From NCBI RefSeq assembly GCF_011397635.1, contig NC_064754.1, forward strand, positions 30,670,543 to 30,734,542: a stretch of 64,000 nucleotides of DNA, written 5' to 3'. The notes under the pieces are model-generated. The model worked only from the letters and a program-made list of their open reading frames with translations, was not told where the DNA came from and made no database searches. The translations under genes were made by a program, and so were the position numbers. This DNA is from Epinephelus fuscoguttatus (Eukaryota; Chordata; Actinopteri; Perciformes; Serranidae). Below, piece by piece: positions 35,871 to 47,600 of the stretch (the stretch's first letter is position 1; each line of letters begins with the position of its first letter).

Positions 35871-36527
35871 CAGGGGTCAGCAACATTTACTATTAAAAGA
35901 GCCATTATTGGCCAAAATAAATAAATAAAAATAAAATAATTAAAAATAATAATAAAAATCTGTCTGGAGCTGCAAAACATATTTGAATAAAGGTAATTAT
36001 TTATCATTATTTGATAGATATTATTTCTTAGTTATCATTAAGTCTAAATTAGCCCATCAACATTATGAATAGATCTAAATGAGCATCAATATAATTTACT
36101 ACAAGGTGGCTACTCTGCAGTGGGCTATTTATAATTATTCAGTACTTTCACTTTGCAGCATTGGTGCTGAAAGCAAATGAATCTGTCAACAGGTTATTAA
36201 ATCCTCTATATTCCTCCAAGACTTAGAGAGACTCCAGGCCTAACATTTAGCAAAATTTAGAGGAAAAGGCACCAGGTCGTAGACATATGACACATTTTAG
36301 TCAGTGAAACATTCAAACATTTTTTAATTTGATGTATATGTTACACATTTTTACAAATGTAGAATGCAGTAATCACTTTAGGCCAACTACAATGACAAAT
36401 GAAAATCCCGATGTTAAAAAAAAACCATTATTCATTTCCAGATAATTCAATTCAAAGCCACAGGGAGCTACTGGAGAGGGTCTAAAGAGCCGCATGGTGC
36501 TGCAGAGCTGCAGGTTGCCTTCCCTTT
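35871..36527. mobile_element. Non-autonomous hAT element with 8-bp target duplication
   Basis: 657 bp. The left end CAGGGGTCAGCAACA and the right half (GAGCCGCATGGTGCTGCAGAG, CAGGTTGCC) match the widespread hAT MITE that carries GAGCCGC...GCCGCAGGTTGCC. Flanks are TTCTAGAC (35863-35870) and TTCTAGAT (36528-36535), an 8-bp duplication with one change, as hAT elements make. AT-rich interior without transposase. Confidence 0.8.
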
Positions 36528-36872
36528 TTCTAGATTATATAATTCAGTGTTTAATTTCTCATCCTTTTAGTTTACCAAAGCACCGTGGGTCCTGAGCTTA
36601 GACTCCTGTCGACCCCAAAACATCAGCAGAATGACTGTATGAACAGACAGTGTTATATTAACACTTAGAAATCATGATAAATGTGAAAGTAAAAGAGCCT
36701 GAGCAAAATCAGAATAAAGCCATGAATATGAGTTACAGCACCAAATATCTCTCATGGTGTAGATTAATCACAAAGGCCAATCTGTTCAAGACAATTAAGG
36801 TATGAACACAATTAGACATGAATGTGTGGGTCAGCTGTTCTCTGAGACAATACAGACACTGTTGAGCTGTTG

Positions 36873-39800
36873 TTACAGATTACAGTAGATACCCTCTGCC
36901 CTGGTGATATTTTGATACACAGACTCTTGTTGGTCTTCACCTGCCTTGTTATGGTACAACATGCTCTGTTGCTTGGAGGAGCCCATGGTTGAGCACGCTA
37001 CATCTCCTTGAACTTCATACATCTAAAAATAAAAACAAAAATTAAACACAGATGAACAAACAGGTACAGTTACACTTAAATGTGTGGCATGTTTAGCTGA
37101 GTGCCAGAGTTAGGAGACTCGAGTCAGATTCAGGTCACAGACTTGAGGACTTGAGAGTTGCATGACAAACATTGATGAAAGATTCAACTCGACTTGGACT
37201 TGGTGTTATTGACTTGAGACCTGCTTGAGAAAGGTGCTGTCTGTAACTCTGGAGGAACACAGTTGATTGTTGAGTCTCATTCCCAGATCGTCAAATACCG
37301 ATACTTTGTGCTAACGGTTCAGCCAGACTACCAACCCACAATGCTGATATTTGGCAACCGGGGAATGAGACCGAATGAATGGGGCAGCAGGCCAAGCAGA
37401 GCACCCCAGACATCCCTCTCCCCAGCAACACCTTCCATCTCCTGCTGGGAGACCCCAAGGCGTTCCCAGGCCAGATGAGATATGTAATCCCTCCACCTTG
37501 TTCTTGGTCTGCCCCGGGGCCTCCTACCAGTGGGACGTGCCCGGAACACCTCTAACGGGAGGCGTCCAGGAGGCATCCTGATCAGATGCCCAAACCACCT
37601 CAACTGACCCCTTTTGATATGAAGGAGCAGCAGCTCAACCTTGCGCTCCCTCCGGATGTCCGAGCTCCTAACCCTACTTCTAAGGCTGAGCCCAGCCACC
37701 CCACGGAGCCACTATCACAGTCTTTCGGTCACAACCCAGAGCTCATGACGGCTGAGCTCCCTTTTCACCACGATGGTCCGGCACAGCGCCTGCATCACTG
37801 CAGAAGCCGCACTAAACCACCAATCCATCTCAAGCTCCATTCTACCCTCACTCTTGAACAAGACCCCAAGATACTTGAACTGCCTCGCTTGATTGTGTAA
37901 ATGTCTTTAATTTGGTCAACATAAAAGGCCTCTGCTACTTTCATGTTTTCATTGGGGGCACAAATGCACACGTAAATATTGAAGGGGACCTGTCCCTTGC
38001 ATGAAATCTACACTTATGGTCCCACCCACCGTTTCTTCTGCTTCAGCAGTCTTTGTTATATTTCTGCTCAAGCTGACTTCTTGTCCTGGAGACACACAGG
38101 TACACAACACAATGTATGGAGTCATAGATAGAGAGTATAAATGTGTGTGTTTGAGCATGTTGTGTGTAATGCATACTGTACCTTTCCGGTGGCATTTATA
38201 AATTACGACCAGGGTAAACGCCAATATCAGGAGTACAGCAAGTACAACAAAAACCACTACGAGAACAGGTGAAACATCTGAAAAAATAAAGAACAAAGTG
38301 AAGTACACTTCCTGAAAACACATATTTAGTCTTCTACTCTGTGTGTTATCACAGTTTCAAGCACTAAACAGCAGAAGTGGCACCAAACACCCAGAATGAG
38401 CTCTCAGTATTTGTTTCATGTTCCTTTTTCATGTTAAATAAGGATATCAGCTCATAGTTGGCTCGCCATATGGACAGACACACATACCTTTGATGTGTTT
38501 GTCAGGGATATGTGTTGATTGTGATCCAACAGGTTCTACAGTGATGTCAGGGGTCACAGTGCTGGTCAGTGGTGGAATGACTGTCAGAAAAAAAAAGATC
38601 CTTACGAATGCTGTTATTTTTAATTTTCTATTTATTTCCACATGAACAAAAAGAAGAAAAAAGTACTTTTATTTTTCATTTTTCAGCCGTGTGGTTTCTC
38701 TGTTGCTCTTTTCATAGTCTTACCTAGTGACAGTTGAATCTGTGTGTAGTCAGCAGGACTCCACTGTGAGTCTGAACCACACCAGTATGTCCCAGCATCC
38801 CCTGCTCTCAGCTCCGTGATCAGCACCGTGAAAGAACTGGAAGAAACGTCATCTTGCAGCGTGAACCTGCTCTGACTCGTCACCATGTCTGTACAGTTGT
38901 TGCGGTGGTCTCCCTTACAGAGGAACTTCCTGTTATGCCTGTGTTGTAGTGGATATGGACACTGCATAGTTCCTGGACGTCCCACAATGCCGCTCAGTTT
39001 GTTTGATTTCACACAGCACCATTCTATCAAAAAAATAAAAAATAAAAAAGTATGAGCCAAATTATTTAAAAAACTAATAACATATCTGCTATTTTTTCCT
39101 TTTTTTCCCATACATTTTTTAGGCATTTTATAGCTTTATTAAACAATAGAGAGATGACAAGAAAAGAGTTACAGTTACTGAGAAAAAAAAAACCATCAAA
39201 AGGAAAACAACATCAAAAGAAAAGACGATGGCGCAAAGCAACAAAACAACACATTCTCACTCCGACCTTGTCCCATATTGACGTTTTGGTCATGGACTTT
39301 CCACGTAACGTGAAAAGTACCCTGGGTGTGTTGGTTGATGACATTCTGGGACACTGTGTGAAGTTCTGCCTGTTACATGCAATGTCTTCTTTTAAAATGC
39401 TTTTCTGTTTTCACAGGAAATTTAACGTTTACATACAGTCTCTTTCAAAAAACGCACTACGTCAGTACAGCACCGCAAATTGATATTCTTTTTCCTTCAG
39501 CAACAAACACACATGGTTTGGTTAAGGCACTAAAAGCATGTGGTTAGGTTTAGGAAAGAAGAACAGGGTTTGGCTTTGGAATCTTACAGGACGCTAGCAC
39601 CGCTCTCTTGGGTGAAGGTCAGTGTTTGTTGGACCTATCCACCACCCTTTCCACTTGGCTGATTCGGACTTCCGCTGCCTTAACTTTCATTCTTCTCCTG
39701 CTGGGTTTCCCCTGACACCACCGAGTGCTGTTAAACTATAACAGCAACTGGCCGAATATCATGCTGACGCTAAAGGATGCCTTTTTTGTTGGATTCTGAC

Positions 39801-42734
39801 GCTGCAAGTCACTGCCCAAACGCTGGATTTTGACAACTTCGGAGTGAAACCGGGCTCAACGAAAGCGTTCTACATAATCAGATCAAGGATCGACAATGTG
39901 CAGAGCACTCATTTACCATGTAGCACTGAAGAAAATCAAAATAAGTACCAATTTTTAAAAAAGAATTTCCCCTCAGGGGATTAATAAAGTATATTAAATT
40001 AAATTAGAATTAAATAAAATTAAAAAAAAAAAATTAAACAAATTGTGTTGCCTTTTCTTGAAGGCTTTTACAAAAAAAAGGCAATCTTGAACACATCAAA
40101 ATTAAACAACCATTCTAGCATTCCATATATTTAAACACACCATATTATTTATTGTTTGTATTGTCTCAAAGCAGCTTCTCGGTGCTGTGGAAAACAACAG
40201 CATATTTAATAAGTTTCATTCTGGTACTGCCCTTAACTGAACAGGAAGGAAATTTTGTGTGTCCATCAACAACATCTTGTCATCCATTTCCAACATCAAC
40301 TATGGTGTGCCTCAAGGATCAGTCCTGGGTTCAGTCTTGTTCTCATTATACATGCTCCCCTTGGGTGATATCATCCATCTACATGGTGTCTCTTTCCACT
40401 GTTGTGCGGATGACACTCAGCTGTACCTCCCTGTTAAACCTGCTGACCTCAGCATGCTGAGCTCTCTACAGGACTGTTGTTAAATTTTCTAATAAACGAG
40501 AAATCCTTGTAATAATAATGTAAAACAGATACTGCCATCCACTAGTTACCTGTCACAACACATACAGCCTGCTGCAGGAATGTTAGATGTTAGATGTTAT
40601 GTTTTGAACAGCATGACACTCAGCGTGTCCAATCACACTTTTATCACCTCAGAAATATTGCTAAAATAAGCTCTAGTTTAAATTTCAGAGATACAGAAAC
40701 TGTATACATGTATTTATCTCTTTGTTTCATGGTTATCGCAACAGCCTTTGTTCCTTTTTTAATCAAAAACTTTCAGACTGTTCAGAACTCAGCGGCAAGG
40801 CTTTTAACCAAAACCAAGACGCAAGACCACATTCACACCAGTTTTAGCCTCTGTACATTGGCTTCCTGTTTGTTTTATGAATGACTTTAAAATGTTATGT
40901 ATTACTTTTAAGACTATTCTTGGCCTGACTCCAGACTACAGTTCAGACATGTTAGTCCCTTAAGAACCTCTGCGTAGTTTGAGATCATGGGGCAGAGGTC
41001 TTCTGCTTGCCCCAGAGTCCAGACTGAACACTTAAGGGGACAGAGCTTTTGCAATCAGGGCCTCGAGGCTCTGGAATGACCTGCCTAAGGAGATAAGGCT
41101 GTCTGAGTCACTGGCTTGTTGAAGTCTTTCCAAAAAATGTACTTCTGAGTTTGTCTGAGCTGTCTGTCTATTTTATTGCTATCTTATTGATGTTTTCCCC
41201 CAGTTATTATCTTGATTTTAGTTTTGGCCTTCCTTATTTTATCTTTTACTTTGGTGACATTTTATGACATTTTATCACCTTCTGTTTTAAATGTGTTTAG
41301 TTTTATTGTACACCACTTTGTAATTGTGATATGAAAGGTGATATATAAATAAAGTTTACTATTATTAGCCAAGTTGTTTGTGTTGATTTCCAATTAGCGC
41401 TTGTTCTTTTTGAATAAATACAATAAACATAAAAGATAATAATACTTTGTAAAGAACAATCATTTAAATGAAACAAAAACGGTCAAGACATGAGCAGTGA
41501 CATTATCTGACAACAGTAACATAAAATAAAGTTAGAGCTAAAATAGGACTTAAATGAAATATAGTATTGGAGGGAAACCATCCACGAATTTAAACTAATC
41601 TGTATAGGAAACAGAATCACACAATGGACAGAATTTTATACAGCATTGTATTGTGCATAAGTGTTAATGTGCAATACGCATGCAAGACTAACTCCTAACA
41701 TAGTGCAGTTCCTCTTATTGCTGAGAAAGGTAACAAAGTGGAGTTGTATAAGGTAATATATATAAACAAAAACAGCAAAAGACAATATGGAAAACTCTAA
41801 AGAGATAGTTTGACTTAACACAGTCAGATTTTGACAAATAAACGGTTAACGGCATATTGAGATCAAGATTAAGATGTAAATCAATATGACGTATGATTAT
41901 TTGCATTATATTAATTATTAACAATACAAAACAATCTTTTAATTACTTTTTTATACTATTAATTATCAAATGTGGGCAGCTATGTGACATACAACATAGC
42001 ATATCATAGCAAATTGGCATCATGAAGTGATACAAATATCTTTATTTACCTGGCAATACCTCCAGTTTTACTTCAGCAGGGTAGACATCCTTAAAAGCCC
42101 TTGTCACCCCACACCAGTATGTCCCAGTATCCGTACGTCTCAGATCAGAAATGGTCACCTTGACGATTCGTCTCTGTTTGTCCTCACGGAGGGAGTACCT
42201 GTTCCTCTTTGCTTGTGTTGTTGTAATTAGAACATCACCAGTGCTGCCACAATCATTTTTGCACAGGTACTTCTCATAAGACTCAAAACCCCCTCCATAG
42301 GGACAGGATACATTTACTTCTCTCCCCTCATATCCAGACACATGGATCAACCGAGCACTAGAAACACAACTCAGAGGGACTGCAGCAAGAAGACAACAGA
42401 ACATAAAAAACACTGCTGGAAAAAAGTCTTCATGTAATATATCAATATATTATAGTTAAAGTCGGGTGCACATATGTAAATTTAAAACTCAAAGTACATG
42501 TTGTCTACATCATTTATTTTGAGTTTAGTCAAGATTAAGTTGAGCATGTTGGAGCATGTTTGTTGCTGGCGTTTTTTAATTTTTACATGTACTGTGTTAA
42601 TGAAACTGATTATAATAGGCTAAAACATTGCCAAGTCAAAGCAATCTTATATTTGTATTCAAATTTCTTTCAACAAAGCAAATACACTTACTGCACAGGA
42701 GGAACAGCAGGTTGTGGGGGCTCTCCATCTTCAT
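36873..42734 (-). CDS. CD300/pIgR-like (CMRF35-like) receptor A: two Ig domains, membrane segment, tyrosine-bearing tail; 7 exons
   Basis: Type I surface receptor of the CD300/pIgR-like family of fish leukocyte and mucosal receptors; the ligand is unknown. Exons in transcript order: 42734-42692, 42379-42050, 39023-38724, 38580-38488, 38277-38182, 38085-38030, 37022-36873; 1068 nt, 355 residues, all phases agree. Signal peptide 1-23; Ig1 24-124 with the extra cysteine pair of this family (YLCKNDC) and YWC; Ig2 125-224 (FLCKGD...C, YWC); Ser/Thr/Pro stalk 225-255; uncharged membrane helix in 258-281; tail to 355. The tail ends SVYQNITRAEGIYCNL, with Tyr342 and Tyr352 spaced like an ITAM; SVYQNI alone also fits an ITIM. 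The donor of the short tail exon (38030) is the least certain junction. The Ig1-Ig2 intron holds a LINE and a MITE. Orthology to one mammalian CD300 gene cannot be set. Confidence 0.88.
37340..37895 (-). mobile_element. LINE 3' ORF fragment (RTE-like in style), minus strand, in a receptor A intron
   Basis: The minus strand reads MAGLSLRSRVRSSD, LRWFGHLIRMPPGRLP, RPRGRPRTRWRDYISHLAWE and EVAGERDVWGALLGLLP. This is the C-terminal region after the reverse transcriptase of a LINE very common in fish. Upstream (37700-37895) a further piece of the same protein appears in another frame (EFKYLGVLFK..., SAASAVMQALCRTIVVKREL), so the copy is frameshifted, and the usual segment between them is missing. 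Dead fragment. Clade assignment is tentative. Confidence 0.75.
39247..39856. mobile_element. hAT-like MITE, copy 2 (family A), 610 bp with 8-bp target duplication
   Basis: Inverted ends: left CAACACATTCTCACTCCGAC and right, reverse-complemented, AGCCCGGTTTCACTCCGAAG, sharing the core TCACTCCGA. Flanks are CAACAAAA (39239-39246) and CAACGAAA (39857-39864), one change apart. The interior matches copies at 16698-17063 and 51476-52056 (for example TTTGGTCATGGACTTTCCA, GGGTCCAACAAAC on the other strand). Non-coding; lies in the receptor A intron between Ig1 and Ig2. Confidence 0.75.
40240..41375 (+). mobile_element. L2-like LINE fragment (end of reverse transcriptase to 3' tail)
   Basis: The plus strand reads NYGVPQGSVLGSVLFSLYML, then GVSFHCCADDTQLYLP, the reverse-transcriptase core with CADD in place of the usual YADD. 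Further on, in shifting frames, come AARLLTKTKTQDH, LHWLPV-type and GDRAFAIRASRLWNDLP-like pieces. The 3' end is AATAAAGTTTACTATTATTA, a short-repeat tail typical of L2/CR1 LINEs. It is 5'-truncated with several frame breaks, hence dead. It is inserted in the receptor A intron, antisense to the gene. Confidence 0.8.
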
Positions 42735-44642
42735 CTTACTGCTGAGAAACAAAAACCACATCTAATGTGATCCGAATCAGTCACGCATCAGAGTGAATGT
42801 GTGAACTGTTAGACAAACAAAAAAAAGTCTCACGTGGGTTGATATTAAACCCACAGTATGCGTTAGCACACCGAATGTTTCCACATCTGCATTCAGGGGA
42901 AAGGTTTGATAAAGCTAAATGACTCCTCACACACTGCAAACCCCCTATTTAGTCCTCTCAGTGCTGGTAAAAGACCACACAGTAACGAACATCTCACTTA
43001 CACAATAGCACTTATCCTGAAACAGTCTGCATCCTAAATGCTTCACTGGTTGTAAACATGCACATGCATTGTAGCTTGTAATTTGCATGGGCATGCATGA
43101 GCCATATGGTTGCATTATTGTACTCTGTAATGTGGCAGTGTGTCTTTTGTGGGCTCTCCTATGTGCTTATATGCTGTTGAATGCACTAAAGCAAATTTCA
43201 AATCAACTGGTTGATATGGCAACCTTCTCAGTTCCTCACCTAAACCAACAGGGTCTGTATCATTATGAGATCGTCATATTGTTTCATATGTGTGAAAACC
43301 TCAGAACCTCATCATCACTTCAAATAAATGTGGCCAAGAACAATAGTTCTTCATTTATGTGTCGCCTCACAGCAAGAGGGCTCTGTGTGAACCTGCCTGT
43401 TCTCTGGGGGCCTGCATGCCCTTTTCCGCCCACGGTCCAAAGACATGCAGGTTACTTGTTGACTCTAAATTGTCTGCAGGTGTGAATGTGAGCGTGAATG
43501 GTTGTTGTGTGTAGTTTAAGTGTTGCTAACATGTTTTAAACATGCGACTAGATTCCAAACTTTATGCAAACATTTATCTAAGAAAAGGTATAGTTTGTGT
43601 GAGCAAGTATCTTGTTGGCAAAGAATGTAAAAAATATCAAAAGTGGCCATAAAGGCAGGTGAAACATAACTATCTGACCATCCATTATCTGTAACTGCTT
43701 GTCCTACAGGGTCATGGGGCACTGGACCTGATCCCAGCTGACACTGGGTGAAAGGCATGGTACACTCTCGACAAGTCAACAGTCAACCACAGTGTGAAAC
43801 CTATCTCTATTTTATTAATAGAGTGACATAAAAAGAAAATTAGACTGACTCATAAAAGAAAAAAAAGCACACTAACAAGAAATATGACAGTGAGTTCATT
43901 TAAAGAGAACTACAGCGTGGGTTGTCGGCTGAAGTGAGTCTCAGATCCTGTGTATTGCTGTGGTTAAAAAAACAAGAAGAAAAATAAAAATATCTAGTGA
44001 TTAATGCAACAACTTCTGAATAACAAACTGGATGATAATCCATTGAATTGTGTTTATGTCTCTTTTTTGTGTGTCAGGATACATAGAGAGGCCAAGCAGT
44101 GTGTGTGTGTGTGTGTGTGTTTTCGCTCTGGTGTTTACTGGCATGCTCTAAATTGCTTTAATGACTCACTTGTTACTTCAGTTTATCAACTGACAATGTG
44201 GTGACGTTGATTTCATATATAATTCATCAAGTGTACAAACAAATAGTGATGAGTTGATTCATCTGGCTTTTTTATTTATTTATTCACTTTTATTTAAGAT
44301 ATATACAATAAACAGGAAGGTTACTTACATTTGGGATATTTAGGTAAAATGTTTATCCACCGTTTCTTATAAGGAGTGGAGGTAAGTTATATTAAAAAAA
44401 ATCACAATAGTGAGTGTGAAGGTAATAAAAAGTGTAAAAATAAAGTATTAATAAATGATATATATGATGGTAACTATAAAACAAATCTGCGCAAGTAATT
44501 ATATTACTGTAGTTTTCAGTTAGACAATGAAAAGGTTGGGGCACAGCTGTAATAATGTGTTTGTTAGCTTTTAACTGAGACAATAAAAAAACAGCATCAT
44601 TCAGGTACAAATGTAACCTAAAAATGCAGATGTGCATGCTGT
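42735..44642. other. Intergenic region between the two receptor genes
   Basis: 1.9 kb between the receptor A start codon and the receptor B stop. A RUNX-type AACCACA (42754-42760) lies just upstream of the receptor A ATG. Repeat fragments of family E lie at 43395-43540 and 43676-43790. A (TG)n run is at about 44098-44120. Clustered TTTATT at about 44271-44300 gives minus-strand AATAAA signals for receptor B, implying a 3' UTR of about 350 bases. No gene seen. Confidence 0.5.
43395..43790. repeat. Two family E repeat fragments facing each other
   Basis: GGTCCAAAGACATGCAGGTT with GACTCTAAATTGTCTGCAGG (about 43433-43485) and GGTCATGGGGCACTGGACC with CCAGCTGACACTGGGTGAA (about 43710-43755) are parts of one common fish repeat in opposite orientation. 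The second matches 31895-32030. Non-coding. Confidence 0.55.
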
Positions 44643-47600
44643 TTATCTCCTATTGGCTTTAATGACAAAGTCATTACAGTAGATGTCATCTGTTGAGAAG
44701 TTTTGGTAGTCACAATCTTCTTCGGCATCGCCCACATCATCATAGTGCTGACAGGCGCTCTGCAGTTTGGAGGTCCTCTGCTTCGACAGTGCTACGCCTT
44801 GATTTTCATAAAGCTAAAATAGAATAAACAAAGAAGGGTGACTCAGATGAGAATTCATTAGAAAATGGTTGGTCATTTTCTCAGACGTCTGGAAAACAGC
44901 TACGAATTTCCCTGTACAGTACGTATTCATGACAACCACAGACATAATGTGTCATGTGGATTACTGTTAATTTATTATGCTGATCTGTTCTGTACGACAT
45001 CTATTGCACGTCTGTCTGTCCTGGAAGAGGGATCCCTCCTCAGTTGCTCTTCCTGAGGTTTCTACTGTTTTTTTCCCCGTTAAAGGGTTTTTTTGGGGGA
45101 GTTTTTCCTTATCCGCTGTGAGGGTCTTAAGGACAGAGGGATGTCGTATGCTGAAAAGCCCTGTGAGGATAACCAACCTGACTGGGCCAAGTGTGTCTAA
45201 ATATGATACAAGATAGTCTAATAGGCAGACTGAACATTGCAGTCTCTTGTGTCCACTGGCAAGACTTTTGTTTTCTTACATCTACTCCTCCTATCACTTC
45301 CTCTGTTACGGCTGCCTTGGTGTTGTCTCTGTTCAAGTTGGCTCCAGCTCCTGAGAACACACAGCATAGGAAACGGTTACACAATTTGTTCACATGCATA
45401 TGTGTTTGCGTGTGTGTGTGTGTGTGTGCGTGCGCATGGTTCTCTGCATGCAATATGTGAAACATACCTCGCACTTTGGAACACTTGTATTTATAAACCA
45501 TGACCAGAGCAAACATCAGTGTGAGCAGCACAGCGGGCACAGCGAAAACCACAGGGTGTACACGTGCTGCATCGAGGAAAAAAAAAAAAAAAAAAAGAAC
45601 AGAAAAGGGTAAAAATATACACTTCCAAAAAAAAAACCACACATCAGCTGTGCTCTCACTTTAATATACTCGGTAGCTTAACCCATAATAATATATTATA
45701 GAGTATCAGTCGATTTATATTCTGTGTTAAATATCTGAATCTATAAAGTAACTGGTAACTTAAGTTGTCAAGTTAAAGTAGAGGAGTAAAGATTAAAATA
45801 TTTGCCTCCAAAATGTAGCTGAGTAGAAGTATAAAGTAGCACACAGTGGAAATACTCAAATAAAGTACAAGTACCTCAAAGTTACACATTAGTACAGTAT
45901 TTGAGTAAACGTACTTAGTTATATTCCACCAGTGGTGACCTCTCAGCATTTGGTGTTTTCATGCTTCCTTTTTTTTTATGACTGGTCATTGTGTGTCGAA
46001 ACACAGTTGTTGATTCCCACCAAGTGGCAGCCTCTGAGGCTGAGAAATGAAGCCAACACAGAAGTGCCGAAGACTAGAGCTCCTTAAATGACCACTTGAG
46101 GCTGATGCCAGAAGCGAGCCAATCTTCACTGACGCCCATGTTAAAATTTACAGCTTTACAGCAGATTTAAACATGTTTACAGCCTGGCACAAAAAAAAAT
46201 TTGGGTCTCCATATCATTCAACATTTGTGACAACTGTTTATTAAGGCTTAAAGTTATGCATATTCAAGGGCATGGCTGCTTGAGTCTATGAGTCAGATCC
46301 ACCCCTCACTCCTCCACAGCTCCACTTTCCACCACAAATATGGTCACTCCTTGTAGGAGCCAGAAAATGTATTTAACCCTCATTGTTTATTATTTGTTTA
46401 GGCTGCACACTTTCTTTTAGTTGCTTTCAATTCTGGTAGTAATTGACACAGGTGTTGGCGTGGTTTGACATCATTTTACCTATTCATTCACTGGTGTGAA
46501 GACCTTTTAGACAAAGAGGGTGAGTTTTGGCTCCAGTATTTTGTGCTGACTGCAATCACGTAATATTTCTTATTTTGCTTTAATTATCCAGTTGTTTAAT
46601 AAGCCACCATAAACGTATCTTTGGACTACAGTATGGATTTCTTTGAATGAGTCACAGTTAAGAGCCTACTCAGGCTTTTTTCATTGATAGTAGTCGCTAC
46701 ACTTCTAACTCCAAAAATGCAAGATGGCAACAGCCAAAATGCTGAACTCCAGGTTTCAAAACATCAGTCTACAAACCAATGGGTGACATCACAGTGGCTA
46801 TGTCCATTATTTTACACACATACGTTTGATCTGTTGTCCAGGGACTGGTGTTGATTGTGATGCAACAGGTTCCACCACAGTGATGGTAGATCTCACAGTG
46901 CTGGTCTGCTGTGAAAAGCCTGTGAGAGAAGGTTTTTTTGTAAGTACACTTAGCATATATTCTCAAAGGAAATGGCCACTTTAGAATGAAAATACAGACA
47001 GTACTTACTGACCCTCATGTCGACAAGAAGTCCAGCGTAGTTTTTTTCCCCACAAAACTCGTTCAGGGTATCGGAGGATAACAGCTAGCTGGAATAACAG
47101 CTACACTTGAAGTGCATGGAACCCACATTCTGAAAATGTAATAAAACTCCGATAATGCATTTCAAAAACGTCAGAATGGCTCGTCTGTCATAATCCAAGT
47201 GCCCTGAAGCCGCAGCATGCAAAACTGATTTTGAAAAGACGTAATTTACTCCACTTTAATAGCATAATTTCTCACCATGGTCAGTTAGCCTGCCCTGCAG
47301 GCGTGTTGTGTTTATATGGCAACTCACGTGAGACTAGCTGATAGCTAGTGGTGGTGCTAGTTCTTGAGTCTTGCCATGTAAACACAGCAGCCTGCTGACC
47401 ACGGTGAGAAATTATGCTATAAAAGTGGAGTCTTTTCAAGTCAATTTTGCATGCCGCGGCTTCAGGGCACTTGGATTACGACAGACGAGCAGTTCTGACG
47501 TTTTTGAAATGCATTAGCAGAGTTTTATTACATTTTCAAAATGTGGGTTCCATGCACTTCAAGTGTAGCTGTTATTCCGGCTAGCTGTTATCCTCCGATA

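Larger units (their letters stand above)
35464..36872. other. Intergenic region between tekt4 and the two-Ig receptor gene
   Basis: This is the tekt4 upstream region and the 3' flank of the receptor gene. It holds an X-box-like motif at 35579-35591 and a complete short hAT element at 35871-36527. No other gene-like signal seen. Confidence 0.6.

Noticed and set aside
37328-37699. 123-codon minus-strand frame with Arg-rich motif as a host gene
   Set aside because: Matches the C-terminal part of a very common fish LINE; upstream parts are in another frame.
40240-40500. Reverse-transcriptase-like frame as a gene
   Set aside because: Truncated LINE fragment with altered YADD motif and several frame breaks further on.
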